From Prochloron sp965198675 (GTDB lineage Bacteria; Cyanobacteriota; Cyanobacteriia; Cyanobacteriales; Prochloraceae), in NCBI GenBank assembly GCA_965198675.1, contig OZ240666.1, positions 3,844,001 through 3,908,000 on the forward strand: 64,000 bases of DNA, read 5' to 3'. Positions 27,090-35,753 of this stretch are shown here, in pieces. The number at the start of each line of letters is the position of its first letter. Position 1 is the stretch's first letter. The position numbers were made by a program, and so were the translations under genes. Below the pieces are notes generated by a model that saw only the letters and a list, made by a program, of their open reading frames with translations, made no database searches and had not been told where the DNA came from.

Positions 27090-28622
27090 ATGAAAGCTCT
27101 CTTAATCTATCCCATATTTCCCCCAACCTTCTGGTCTTACGAAAAAATTCTCCAATTAGTGGATCGCAAAGTCTTATTACCCCCCCTGGGATTAATCACC
27201 GTGGCGGCAATTTTACCAGAGGAGTGGGAATTTAAGTTAGTAGACCGAAATATCCGTCCCGCAACAGAGGCAGAATGGGAATGGGCAGATTTGGTCATTA
27301 TCTCAGGAATGATTGTTCAGAAAAAAGATTTACTCCACCAAATTCGGGAAGCTAAAAGACGGGGTAAATTAGTTGCCGTAGGTGGTCCTTATTCTACCTC
27401 TGTCCCCTCCGAACCCCAAGCTGCGGGTGCAGATTTCCTAGTGTTAGACGAAGGAGAAATTACTTTACCAATGTTTGTAGAAGCATGGTCGCGAGGGGAC
27501 ACTAGCGGCACTTTCCGCACCTCAGAAAAACCAGATGTGACCACAACTCCCATTCCCCGCTACGATTTGTTAGAACTGGATGCTTACGACTCCATGTCAG
27601 TCCAGTTTTCCCGTGGCTGTCCTTTCCAGTGCGAGTTTTGCGACATTATCGTTCTCTATGGTCGCAAACCCCGTACCAAAACTCCAGCCCAACTGCTTAA
27701 AGAATTAGATTACCTGTACGAGTTGGGGTGGCGACGAGGAGTGTTTATGGTGGATGACAATTTCATTGGCAATAAGCGGAATGTGAAGTTACTGCTCAAA
27801 GAGTTAAAAGTCTGGCAACAGGAACACCAGTATCCCTTCCGCTTTAATACAGAAGCCTCAGTGGACTTAGCCGCCGACTCAGAACTGATGGATTTGATGG
27901 TAGACTGTTATTTTGATGCGGTGTTTCTGGGTATTGAGACGCCAGATGAGGAAAGTCTGCAACTGACCAAGAAATTCCAAAATACCCGTGGTCAGCTGAA
28001 CGATGCAGTGGAGAAGATTATCAAAGCAGGATTACGGCCCATGGCGGGATTTATTATTGGCTTTGATGGGGAAAAAAAAGGAGCAGGGGAGCGCATTGTC
28101 CGTTTTGCAGAACTTACGGCAATTCCCACCACCACTTTTGCTATGCTGCAAGCTCTACCTCATACAGCCCTTTGGCATCGTTTAGAGAGAGAGGGACGGT
28201 TACAAAGTACACATGAAGATGGTAATATAAATCAAACTACGTTAATTAACTTTATTCCCACTCGCCCCGTGGAAGAGATTGCCCAGGAATACATCGAAGC
28301 ATTTTGGCAATTATACGAACCCCATAGCTATTTGGACCGGGTCTATCGCTGTTTTCTCAAGTTAGGGGCACCCAGGGCTAAACCAGCACCTAAATTGCCT
28401 AGTTGGACCGACCTGCGTGCTCTAGCCATTGTGGTTTGGCGCCAAGGGATTAAACGTAGTACCCGCTGGAAATTTTGGCATCATCTCTTCAGTATTATGG
28501 GGCAAAATCCCGCTGTGTGGGAGCATTATCTTACTCTCTGCGCCCACAATGAACATTTTCTCGAATACCGTCAAATTGTCCGGGACCAGATCCAGGAGCA
28601 ATTAGTCCAACTTCAAGCTTAA
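27090..28622 (+). CDS. B12-binding domain radical SAM protein (copy 2)
   Basis: A 510-residue tandem duplicate of the preceding gene, offset 1744 bp and well over 90 percent identical by eye. All catalytic features are kept (RGCPFQCEFC, DDNFIGN, GIETPDEESL). Differences cluster in a few spots: EALELGETRG versus EAWSRGDTSG, CCFSAVF versus CYFDAVF and KNTQKDGNGN versus QSTHEDGNIN. The leader just before the ATG (CTTGTAAATA then ATGAAAGCTCTC) is also duplicated. It reads into the GGCT-like gene nine bases later, so copy 2 and that gene are probably one operon. Confidence 0.88.
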   Translation: MKALLIYPIFPPTFWSYEKILQLVDRKVLLPPLGLITVAAILPEEWEFKLVDRNIRPATEAEWEWADLVIISGMIVQKKDLLHQIREAKRRGKLVAVGGPYSTSVPSEPQAAGADFLVLDEGEITLPMFVEAWSRGDTSGTFRTSEKPDVTTTPIPRYDLLELDAYDSMSVQFSRGCPFQCEFCDIIVLYGRKPRTKTPAQLLKELDYLYELGWRRGVFMVDDNFIGNKRNVKLLLKELKVWQQEHQYPFRFNTEASVDLAADSELMDLMVDCYFDAVFLGIETPDEESLQLTKKFQNTRGQLNDAVEKIIKAGLRPMAGFIIGFDGEKKGAGERIVRFAELTAIPTTTFAMLQALPHTALWHRLEREGRLQSTHEDGNINQTTLINFIPTRPVEEIAQEYIEAFWQLYEPHSYLDRVYRCFLKLGAPRAKPAPKLPSWTDLRALAIVVWRQGIKRSTRWKFWHHLFSIMGQNPAVWEHYLTLCAHNEHFLEYRQIVRDQIQEQLVQLQA

Positions 28623-28630
28623 ATTTCAAG

Positions 28631-29152
28631 ATGGGAACATTCTATTATTTTGCCTATGGTTCTTGCATGTGTCCGGTGGATTTCCACCGTACCCTAAAAG
28701 AGTCTGCTCATCCATATATTATCGGTAGAGCCACCCTAAAAAACTATCGCTTGGGTTTCTATCGTCGTTCTAGTACCCGCAAATGTGGCACTCTCGACAT
28801 TGTACCTGAGCACAATTCTTTGGTGGAAGGGGTTCTTTATTCTCTTCCCTGGCGTTTTAGCCATTGCCTCGATTTACGGGAAGAAGTGCCTCAAAATGGC
28901 TACCGCAGAGAAATGGTAAAAGTTTCCAGTGCTGACTTGGTTTATGAAAATGTGAGGACTTATGTGGTGGTGGATAAATTGAAAGCAGAATTAGCTCCCA
29001 ACGACTGGTATTTTCAGGTTGTTTTGCGAGGAGCAGTCACCTGCTCTTTACCAGAAGAGTATTGCTGGCAATTATTTCATCATATGTATAAATTACAACA
29101 AACCCAACTGCACCGAAGAAATATAGCAGTGACCAGTAACCTCGTACCATGA
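28631..29152 (+). CDS. Gamma-glutamylcyclotransferase-like (AIG2/GGCT) protein
   Basis: A 173-residue protein with the GGCT fold signature at the N-terminus (FYYFAYGSCMCPVDFHRT), which carries the YGS substrate loop. It then has ATLKNYRLGFYRRSSTRKCG, LDIVPEHNSLVEGVLYSL and LDLREEVPQNGYRREMV, where the family catalytic glutamate is expected around LREE. It begins nine bases after the radical SAM gene, suggesting shared transcription. The substrate could be a gamma-glutamyl peptide or amine. The final residues run into a heptamer repeat (GTGACCAGTAACC). Confidence 0.75.
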   Translation: MGTFYYFAYGSCMCPVDFHRTLKESAHPYIIGRATLKNYRLGFYRRSSTRKCGTLDIVPEHNSLVEGVLYSLPWRFSHCLDLREEVPQNGYRREMVKVSSADLVYENVRTYVVVDKLKAELAPNDWYFQVVLRGAVTCSLPEEYCWQLFHHMYKLQQTQLHRRNIAVTSNLVP

Positions 29153-29522
29153 CAGTTACCAGCTCCTTCTTTCCCCTGCCCAACTGCCCAGCGCTATAAA
29201 TTTCTGTCCAGTTACTCGTTTAGCACGTATCATGCCCGTTTATTCAGTCCCAGAAGCGGATTAGAAGATTTCAATCTTACTATATCTATAGCGCGACCCG
29301 AGGGTTAGTCTGGTAGGGTGTAGAGTGTAGGGAAGAGAAAATCCTCCCTACACAAGGCTTTGAGCAATTATTCATCATCTATATTTGTAAATACTCCAGC
29401 GCGCATTGCTATAACTCACTTGTCTTGTGCTATAAATAGAAAAAAGGCTTGACATTGGTCCAAGATGATTAATTAATATAGTGGGAAAGTGTGGCGCAAT
29501 ATATATAGGTGTTTTTGTTCTT
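29153..29522. other. Intergenic region, no gene seen
   Basis: About 370 bp of mostly AT-rich sequence with a GGTAGGGTGTAGAGTGTAGGG stretch near 29312 and no convincing frame, RNA or hairpin. It separates convergent genes. Confidence 0.4.
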
Positions 29523-30338
29523 TTAGTGTAGTTTGATAAGTAGATCTAAATGTGCCTGCATTTGAGTAACTACTTGTTCATAGCAATGATTGACATAATC
29601 CCGATCCCCCGTTGCAGCTCTGCCATAACGTTTAAAGACGATGGGGGGACAGACGCGAGTATGGATGGGCGCTGGTAGGGGTAAATTGAGTATGGGACCA
29701 AATGCCAAGCCCCAAGGCAATCCAAGATAAATTGGCCATACCTCAGGGTCTAATTCGAATAACCAAGGTACACCTAACTCGTGTATCAACTTTACCTGCC
29801 CATAACAATCACCCAGGACAATGAGGGTATCATGAGCGCCCCTGGATATCAGGGGAATAATGGGCACTTCCTCCCTCAGTGCTAGCTTAATAAAGCCTTT
29901 CCTTCCTGCGAAATAAATGCGATCCCGCTGACTGTGAGGGCGGAAGGCATCTTGTCCTCCCCCCGGATATACTAAGACGCTAGCACCTTTACTCAAAGCA
30001 GCCATGGCCATTTTTGGATGGGCAGCTATCGCCCCGGTTTTCTGAGCTAGCTTCGCCAAAAAGGGATATACTTTCCAAACTGAGGGGTGCATCAAACCGT
30101 AAGCGAGACGCTCAGTACCAAATCTGCGAAACCAATCGTACATCATCAGGTGCATATCCGGAGCAGCCAGTCCCCCGTTATGAGAACCCACTAGCAAAAA
30201 CTTCCCTTTAGGGGGAATGTGATTCCAGCCATCGGTTTGTACCCGAAAGTAATAGCGATAAAACCATTCCCAAATGGGCATTAACTTTTCGATAACCTGA
30301 GGGTCTCGTTTTTCTAAGGACCAACCTTTCTTTCTCAT
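29523..30338 (-). CDS. Lysophospholipid acyltransferase family protein
   Basis: A 271-residue acyltransferase of the PlsC/DGAT2-like superfamily. The catalytic histidine is in FLLVGSHNGGLAAPDMHL, with the aspartate seven residues further than the usual HxxxxD spacing. The phosphate-binding block is SVLVYPGGGQDAFRPHSQRD, and GFIKLALREEVPIIPLISRG is the conserved following block. It probably acylates a glycerolipid or other alcohol at the membrane. It starts 22 bases downstream of the Uma2 stop on the same strand, so the two may be co-transcribed. Confidence 0.78.
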   Translation of the reverse strand: MRKKGWSLEKRDPQVIEKLMPIWEWFYRYYFRVQTDGWNHIPPKGKFLLVGSHNGGLAAPDMHLMMYDWFRRFGTERLAYGLMHPSVWKVYPFLAKLAQKTGAIAAHPKMAMAALSKGASVLVYPGGGQDAFRPHSQRDRIYFAGRKGFIKLALREEVPIIPLISRGAHDTLIVLGDCYGQVKLIHELGVPWLFELDPEVWPIYLGLPWGLAFGPILNLPLPAPIHTRVCPPIVFKRYGRAATGDRDYVNHCYEQVVTQMQAHLDLLIKLH

Positions 30339-30359
30339 ATCTTATTGGTTGCCAAATTT

Positions 30360-31175
30360 TTATTCTTCCGGTTCCAGCCCAGCAGCTCGAAGTTGTTGCA
30401 ATAAGCGATCTGCTCGTTGCTTTTCTTCCTCAGCTCGTTGCTTTTCTCGTTGGGCTAACTCCAAACTCCACAATAACAACTCCCCGTCTTGGTTCCACCA
30501 CCGTAACCAGTAGCCCGTCCGACGTTCTCTGGTTCCTTCCCAAACTCCCAGGTATAAGTTCATAGCTTTAATCCAATAACGTCCGTCCTGATCTGGCTTT
30601 TCCAACTTATACCGTTTCGCATCATCTAAACCATAGACTTCTAAAGCTCCTTCTCCCGGGACGCCAAAGGCGGGACGCCAAGGGCGGGACGCCAAGGGCG
30701 GGACGCCAAGGGCGGTTGCTTCGCAAAGCTTGCGCTTTGCTACGCAATCAAAAATAGCATAGTAAAGCACTTGCAACACTTGTTCGTAGAAGAACCATTT
30801 CCCGGGAGGATAAGTTGGTTCGGTGGAGTATTCCCCTCCCTCACTATCTGAGAGAAACTCCATCACAATAGTGGGTATTTCTCCTTGCAACTGGGGGGTA
30901 TAACTGCGAATGACTTCTTCACGAGTGGTGCCAATATTGGCTATGTACGCCCAGTCTGGTGCTTTCACCACCGTTTTGCCATTGAGGGTAGCACAGATAC
31001 CGTAGTTGGTTATTATGAGGGTTTTAGGGGTTACTATACCTCCTACTTCCAAGCTGTCGGTGAGAGCTGCTGCTAGAGCAGGCTGATTAATATTGTCCAC
31101 TGGGTCGTCCGGTAAAATGAAGTCTTCTGGTAGCTTTTCCCAAGTAATCTCGTGTTTTGCTGTTAAAGTAGCCAT
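30360..31175 (-). CDS. Uma2 family protein with in-frame repeat insertion
   Basis: A 271-residue paralogue of the protein at 23947, starting MATLTAKHEITWEKLPEDFI at 31175 after GAGGAGAAAGAG; the frame extends eight codons upstream. The core is nearly identical, but between YYAIF and PGEGALEVYG there is an insert of about 29 codons, translated as CVAKRKLCEATALGVPPLAS then RPWRPAFGV. It is encoded by the dispersed GGGACGCCAAGGGC repeat. The frame is preserved. The coiled-coil tail is shorter than in the paralogues. The insert lies in a loop before the last conserved strands, so folding may be tolerated. Confidence 0.85.
   Translation of the reverse strand: MATLTAKHEITWEKLPEDFILPDDPVDNINQPALAAALTDSLEVGGIVTPKTLIITNYGICATLNGKTVVKAPDWAYIANIGTTREEVIRSYTPQLQGEIPTIVMEFLSDSEGGEYSTEPTYPPGKWFFYEQVLQVLYYAIFDCVAKRKLCEATALGVPPLASRPWRPAFGVPGEGALEVYGLDDAKRYKLEKPDQDGRYWIKAMNLYLGVWEGTRERRTGYWLRWWNQDGELLLWSLELAQREKQRAEEEKQRADRLLQQLRAAGLEPEE
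30658..30749. repeat. GGGACGCCAAGGGC repeat inside a Uma2 coding sequence
   Basis: Four 14-bp units (the first with one change, CCAAAGGC) and a GGTTGCTTCGCAAAGCTTGC arm, ending GCTTTGCTACGCAATCA. The whole element is inside the minus-strand Uma2 gene and keeps its frame. The copy at 62084 occupies the same codon position in a paralogue. Confidence 0.9.
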
Positions 31176-31357
31176 CTCTTTCTCCTCAAGTTCTCTCACT
31201 CACTCACCCATTTTATTAGCTCAAATTATTTTGCAATTATAACCTAATACTGAATACAGGGATTTCTAAATGTTCTAATTGAGCGCAACGCTAGTATTAA
31301 GCGAGACTTTCTCCCCCCCTCTCTCTGCACTTAGCTCTGCGTGAAACAAACACCCTA

Positions 31358-31825
31358 CTATAAGAAACGCCAGCTATGGAAAGTAGCAGCTTGACCACAA
31401 GGACGATAGAAACCATCCACTAAATTCCAGATAATTGCCTTCTCCAGGTCGAAACGCCTCCCGGTACTGGAAATGCGCACTCCCTGATAATTATCAATAA
31501 ATCCCTGCTTCGTGACTCTCTCCAGCAGGACTTCCCGTTCGGGGCGATTTATGGGTTCCGCAGTCAGTCTGGAAGGAGTACGGGTAAAATCTTCCCAACT
31601 CATCTCCCACAAATCTAGAGCCATTTGATTGCCGTAATTGAGGATCGGGTCTTCTTCTGTACCGTGAGAAGCTACCACAAATGGAGCCAAAAAAAGTGCC
31701 TTTGCTCGTTCTACCTCATTCTCCTTGCTTTCTATCAATTCATGTCCTAACAGCTTCTGGTAGCTCTGCAATAACACATCTGTCCAAGCAATTATTTCTG
31801 GTTTTCGCCAAAGTTTTTCTTCCAT
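31358..31825 (-). CDS. MEKHLA domain protein
   Basis: A 155-residue protein that matches the cyanobacterial/plant MEKHLA domain: an N-terminal WTDVLLQSYQKLLGHEL, then ALFLAPFVVASHGTEEDPIL, NYGNQMALDLWEMSWEDF and SRLTAEPINRPEREVLLERV, ending FHSWRFL. The domain is PAS-like and of unknown function. It stands alone. The name comes from a signature in plant HD-ZIP III proteins. Confidence 0.8.
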   Translation of the reverse strand: MEEKLWRKPEIIAWTDVLLQSYQKLLGHELIESKENEVERAKALFLAPFVVASHGTEEDPILNYGNQMALDLWEMSWEDFTRTPSRLTAEPINRPEREVLLERVTKQGFIDNYQGVRISSTGRRFDLEKAIIWNLVDGFYRPCGQAATFHSWRFL

Positions 31826-31845
31826 TAGTTATCAATTTGCTGCTT

Positions 31846-32618
31846 CTAGCTACCTATCTTGATAGATTCCTTAATCATTGCCTCTAATGTATCCTGAGAA
31901 TACCAGCCAACTTTAGCGAACCCAAGAGATTTTTGGTACTTCTCCAAGGCATCCTCTGCTACTTTAGGATTCGCTACTATATCTCCTTCGTAGTGCCCTA
32001 TTTTCTTAAGCAGTTCGAGAAAGCGTTTGGCAAATTGACGTTTCTCCTCATTTTTATGTTCCTCCTCATCTGGTGGATAGGTATAGGTAAAGTTGAGAGA
32101 TGTTCGAAATTTTTGAGCATCGTCGTCAAACTCGACTAGGCGTATTAGGAAATTTTTTTTGGGTTCTTGGATTTTTTTCTCAAGATTTCTATTGTCATTA
32201 GTAAGTTTGGTTACCTTCCCACTAAGTTTCTTTTCCTTCTCACTAAGTTCCTCGACCTCCTTAGTAAGTTTCTTTTCCTTCTCACTAAGTTCCTCGACCT
32301 TCTGATTGAATGCAATAGTGTTCGGAACAGGAATGTTTAGTTCAGTTAATACAAGTATAATAAACTATGTATGTTGCAACTATTTTATAAAAAATTACCA
32401 ATATACTTATCCTTAATTTTTACTTTTCCTGTTACACCAAGAAGTGTCGTTATTCCAAATGCAAGAAATAAAAATAGGGAGACTGAAAAGAGAGCTATTC
32501 TAAAACCCTGCGTAACTGAAGAAGGTTGTGGTGGAGTCTGTGCAACAAAATATCTCTCTTCTATGTTAAAAGTATGATTTAGGTAAGTTTCTTTTTCTCG
32601 GTTCATCTGTGTAAACAA
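31846..32618 (-). pseudogene. Frameshifted membrane/coiled-coil protein
   Basis: The upstream frame (32618-32385) encodes 77 residues with one transmembrane helix (IALFSVSLFLFLAFGITTLL). A second minus-strand frame is open from about 32365 to a TAG at 31846-31848, about 172 codons, but has no ATG, GTG or TTG near its beginning. It reads as a regular coiled coil (KVEELSEKEKKLTK, EVEELSEKEKKLSG) then a compact domain (FLIRLVEFDDDAQKFRTSLN, RFLELLKKIGHYEG, SLGFAKVGWYSQDTLEAMIK). The two frames abut in an AT-rich run, so they are best read as one broken gene. Function unknown. Confidence 0.55.
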
Positions 32619-32688
32619 TATAGTTAGCTATATATATAGTATACTATTTCTCAAAATTGTTGAGGTATTTTATCCGAAACGCGCGAAA

Positions 32689-32850
32689 GACCCCACCCGT
32701 AGGATGCTAAGAAGTCGTAGGATGCGTTACTAGCCGTAAGTAGTAGCAACAATACAAACTTTGTTGGCGTAACGCATCGTACGTAACAGCATCCTAAATT
32801 AAATGGGTTAGCGTAACGCATCCTACGCGAAGCGGGGTGGGGAGGATGTC
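32689..32850. repeat. MITE-like palindromic element (GACCCCACCC...GGGTGGGGAGGATGTC)
   Basis: A 162-bp element whose ends are GACCCCACCCGTAGGATG and GGGGTGGGGAGGATGTC, which are inverted at their cores. It contains repeated GTAGGATGCGTTAC and GTAACGCATC inverted segments. The same ends bound the tnpB-containing insert at 44227-45763. It looks like a non-autonomous relative of that element. Confidence 0.65.
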
Positions 32851-32896
32851 AATATACCAACAGTCTATTGTGGTGGGCAATGCCCACCCTACACCC

Positions 32897-34438
32897 CTAG
32901 TGTAAACCCAAATCCACAGCAATGCGATGAGAACAGGCGAACCCTGAAAATGCCACTGCATTCAATCCCTGACCGGGAAAGGTACTATCCCCGACGCAAT
33001 AAAGTCTGGGAATAGCAGTGCGATTGAAAGGCATTCCCAATAACCCAGCTAGCTTGCGACTGGGGATTGGTCCGTAAGTACCGTCTGACCGTCCCAAAAA
33101 GCGGCGATGGGTGCGAGGGGTACCGCATTCGAGATAGTCTAAACCAGCGTCTAATCCGGGAAATATTTTCTCCAAGCGAGCAATTAAACCTTCTGCTACT
33201 TTTTCCTTCTTTTCCTCGTATTCTTGGGGGGAAAGTCCTTTCCAGTCTTCGATCCAACTGGGAGTAAAGCTATGGAGGATGTGATAACCTTCTGGTGCTA
33301 AATCTGGGTCCAGTAAAGTAGGAATGGAAACGAAAATAGTCCCTTCCGCTTCTTCCATTTTCTGCCAATCTTCTAGGAGGATATGATGACAATCAGTATC
33401 TGGGGGAAAAACTTTGCCTTCCACCCCCATATGGAGGCTGAAAAAACTCGGGGACTTTTGATAGCGAAGAAGCCATTTCTTCTCTTTTGTGGGTATGGTC
33501 TCCGGGGGCAATAATTGGGCAAATGTATCCCAACGAGTGGCATTAGAGACGATTCTTTTGCTTCGGTATTCTTGACCATTAGCTAATTGCACTCCCACTG
33601 CTTTACCCCTATGGATCAGAATCTTTGTTACTCTGGCTTTGTATATAATCTTCCCTCCCGCTTTTACTAAACCCTCCACTAACTTTTGGGCAATTTGACC
33701 CACTCCTCCGCTCGGATAGTTGATTCCGCCATAATGTCGGTCCGAAAAGACCATCCCTGCATTAATCATGGGGGTTCTCTCTGCAGGAACCACGGACCAG
33801 CAGTAACACTCCAAATCGATAAACTGGAGTAATTTGGGGTCTTTAATATAGCGACGGGCAATGTCCCCGGCATTGAGAGGCAGATATTTGACCAGTCTCA
33901 AACAAGCGAGGGGGTGCTGGAAAAATACTCGCAGCAGGTAGCGAGGTTCTTCCAAGGAAAGCAAATCCATGGTATTGAGGGCAGTAAAGACTTGCCAACA
34001 TTCGTCATAGAAGCGGCGAATACCTTCCCGTTCGTGAGGGAAATGAGCTGTGAGTTCTTGCAAAAATTTCTCATAATCTTGATGTACTTTCAGCTCTAAA
34101 CCTGCCGCCAAATGGTAGTGAATTTGGACGGGATCGGCAATTGTGTCCAGACTCATATTGACCCTTTCTAAGGCGCGGGTCAGGAGATTCGTGGTTCCCT
34201 GCTTCCCAAAGCCAAAAATCATGGAGGCTCCCACATCGAAGCGATATCCTTCCCGCTCGAAGTACCCAGCACTCCCCCCAGGAATGAGATATTTTTCGAG
34301 CACGAGCACTTTCGCTCCTTTCGCTGCTAGCTGGGTTGCTGTCACTAAGCCGCCAATACCGGAACCAATAACGATAACATCAAACTCTGGGGATATTTGT
34401 CCTTCTGGGGTAGGGATAGCTGGATCTGTGACATTCAT
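32897..34438 (-). CDS. crtH: Carotene isomerase CrtH (CrtISO)
   Basis: About 513 residues of the FAD-dependent carotenoid isomerase that converts poly-cis lycopene to all-trans lycopene. The FAD dinucleotide motif DVIVIGSGIGGLVTATQLA lies near the N-terminus, followed by VLEKYLIPGGSAGYFEREGY. Later signatures are CYCWSVVPAERTPMINAGMV, GGINYPSGGVGQIAQKL and, near the C-terminus, RLYCVGDSTFPGQGLNAVAF. The ATG at 34438 fits the family start; an upstream TTG at 34465 adds nine polar residues. It stands alone beside heptamer repeats. Confidence 0.9.
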   Translation of the reverse strand: MNVTDPAIPTPEGQISPEFDVIVIGSGIGGLVTATQLAAKGAKVLVLEKYLIPGGSAGYFEREGYRFDVGASMIFGFGKQGTTNLLTRALERVNMSLDTIADPVQIHYHLAAGLELKVHQDYEKFLQELTAHFPHEREGIRRFYDECWQVFTALNTMDLLSLEEPRYLLRVFFQHPLACLRLVKYLPLNAGDIARRYIKDPKLLQFIDLECYCWSVVPAERTPMINAGMVFSDRHYGGINYPSGGVGQIAQKLVEGLVKAGGKIIYKARVTKILIHRGKAVGVQLANGQEYRSKRIVSNATRWDTFAQLLPPETIPTKEKKWLLRYQKSPSFFSLHMGVEGKVFPPDTDCHHILLEDWQKMEEAEGTIFVSIPTLLDPDLAPEGYHILHSFTPSWIEDWKGLSPQEYEEKKEKVAEGLIARLEKIFPGLDAGLDYLECGTPRTHRRFLGRSDGTYGPIPSRKLAGLLGMPFNRTAIPRLYCVGDSTFPGQGLNAVAFSGFACSHRIAVDLGLH

Positions 34439-34932
34439 AAAGTTATTATTACGGGTTCGACTCAATCAGTGACCAGTTACCAGTTACCAGTTACCAGGCG
34501 TATGATGGGGGGTGGGTGGCGCGCGGCAATGCCGTGCCCGTACCCCTGCTCCTGCCAACCGGGGCAGTCAGGCAGTTGTCGTTTGTCTTGGTGCGCTTTC
34601 CACCTTGAATCCCATTCAAGAAAATGCACCGCACCGCAATTTGGTGGGGGGCTCAGACCCAAAGAAGAACATTTAACTGGTAACTGGTTACTGACTAACT
34701 GGTAACTGCTAACTTATAGTTTATCCCTTAGGGCAAAAAAAAACAGGGGTGGGGCACCTTACTGCTTCGCCGCCACGCCTGCTGATCCTAGAGAGGAGAA
34801 CACTTGAAATAAATATAGCATCTATTGATAAAAATTTGCAACAATTTAAGATAAATTTCGACCCTCGTCAACCATGGACTAGGATAAGATGGTTGCGGTT
34901 TTCGTCATTCCCCGTTACCTGCCCTATTTGAG
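34439..34932. repeat. Intergenic region with heptamer repeats
   Basis: Contains several GTTACCA/TGGTAAC heptamers near 34470-34500 and 34675-34712, and GGTGGGTGGCGCGCGGCAATG-type GC-rich hairpin material near 34510-34545. No gene is convincing. A weak GAGG-like site precedes the upp start. Confidence 0.5.
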
Positions 34933-35583
34933 ATGAGTTTACAACTGCGCGTTTACGTCCCCGATCACCCTCTCATTAAGCATTGGCTAGCTGTAGCCCG
35001 GGATAAAAATACTCCAAGTGTGCTGTTTAAAAGCGCCATGACGGAATTAGGACGCTGGTTGACTTTTGAGGCGAGTCGCTATTGGCTACCAACTGCTGAG
35101 ATGAAGGTACAAACACCTCTAGCGGAATGTCCGGCAACTTTGGTTAACCCAGCAGCCCCCATAGCAGTAGTACCAATTCTGAGGGCTGGGCTGGCATTGT
35201 TAGATGGTGCCCAAACCCTATTACCTCTAGCATCAATTTATCATTTGGGTTTGGTACGGGATGAAGAAACTTTAGAGTCTAGTTGCTATTTGAACAAATT
35301 ACCTCTCCAGTTCCCGGACCAGACCAGGATACTAGTACTGGAACCAATGCTGGCAACTGGGGGTTCTATTATGACCGCCATGGCAGAATTAACCAGTCGC
35401 GGGGCAGATCCGGCTTTAATGCGAATTGTTTCCGTAGTTGCTGCACCTCCCGCATTAAAACAACTGGGGGAAGAATATCCCAGCTTGAATATTTATACGG
35501 CAATTATTGATGAAGGTTTGAATAGTAAAGGCTATATCGTACCTGGATTGGGAGATGCGGGCGATCGCGCTTTCGGAACCTAA
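34933..35583 (+). CDS. upp: Uracil phosphoribosyltransferase
   Basis: A 216-residue pyrimidine salvage enzyme that converts uracil and PRPP to UMP. The PRPP loop is present as TRILVLEPMLATGGSIMTAM. N-terminal VYVPDHPLIKHWLAVARDKN, the VVPILRAGLALLDGAQTLLP active-site loop and the C-terminal uracil-binding GYIVPGLGDAGDRAFGT are all in place. Length is normal. It is flanked by repeats on both sides. Confidence 0.95.
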   Translation: MSLQLRVYVPDHPLIKHWLAVARDKNTPSVLFKSAMTELGRWLTFEASRYWLPTAEMKVQTPLAECPATLVNPAAPIAVVPILRAGLALLDGAQTLLPLASIYHLGLVRDEETLESSCYLNKLPLQFPDQTRILVLEPMLATGGSIMTAMAELTSRGADPALMRIVSVVAAPPALKQLGEEYPSLNIYTAIIDEGLNSKGYIVPGLGDAGDRAFGT

Positions 35584-35604
35584 ATACAGTGACCAGTGAC
35601 CAGT

Positions 35605-35702
35605 GAGCAGTTACCAGTGAAGAGTGAGCAGTTACCAGTGAAGAGTGAGCAGTTACCAGTGAAGAGTGAGCAGTTACCAGTGAAGAGTGAGCAGTTACCA
35701 GT
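35605..35702. repeat. 21-bp tandem repeat derived from heptamers
   Basis: Four exact copies of GAGCAGTTACCAGTGAAGAGT and a partial fifth. The unit is three heptamer-like blocks. It lies between upp and the IS5 element. A repetitive minus-strand frame across it is an artefact of the repeat. Confidence 0.85.
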
Positions 35703-35753
35703 GAGCAGAGCGGGTCACTGGTCACTGTCATGGTACGTGCATGGTACGTGCTA

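Noticed and set aside
35504..35731. 75-residue minus-strand frame across the 21-bp repeats
   Set aside because: Its translation is only the repeat (SSLVTAHSSLVTAH), with no independent coding evidence.
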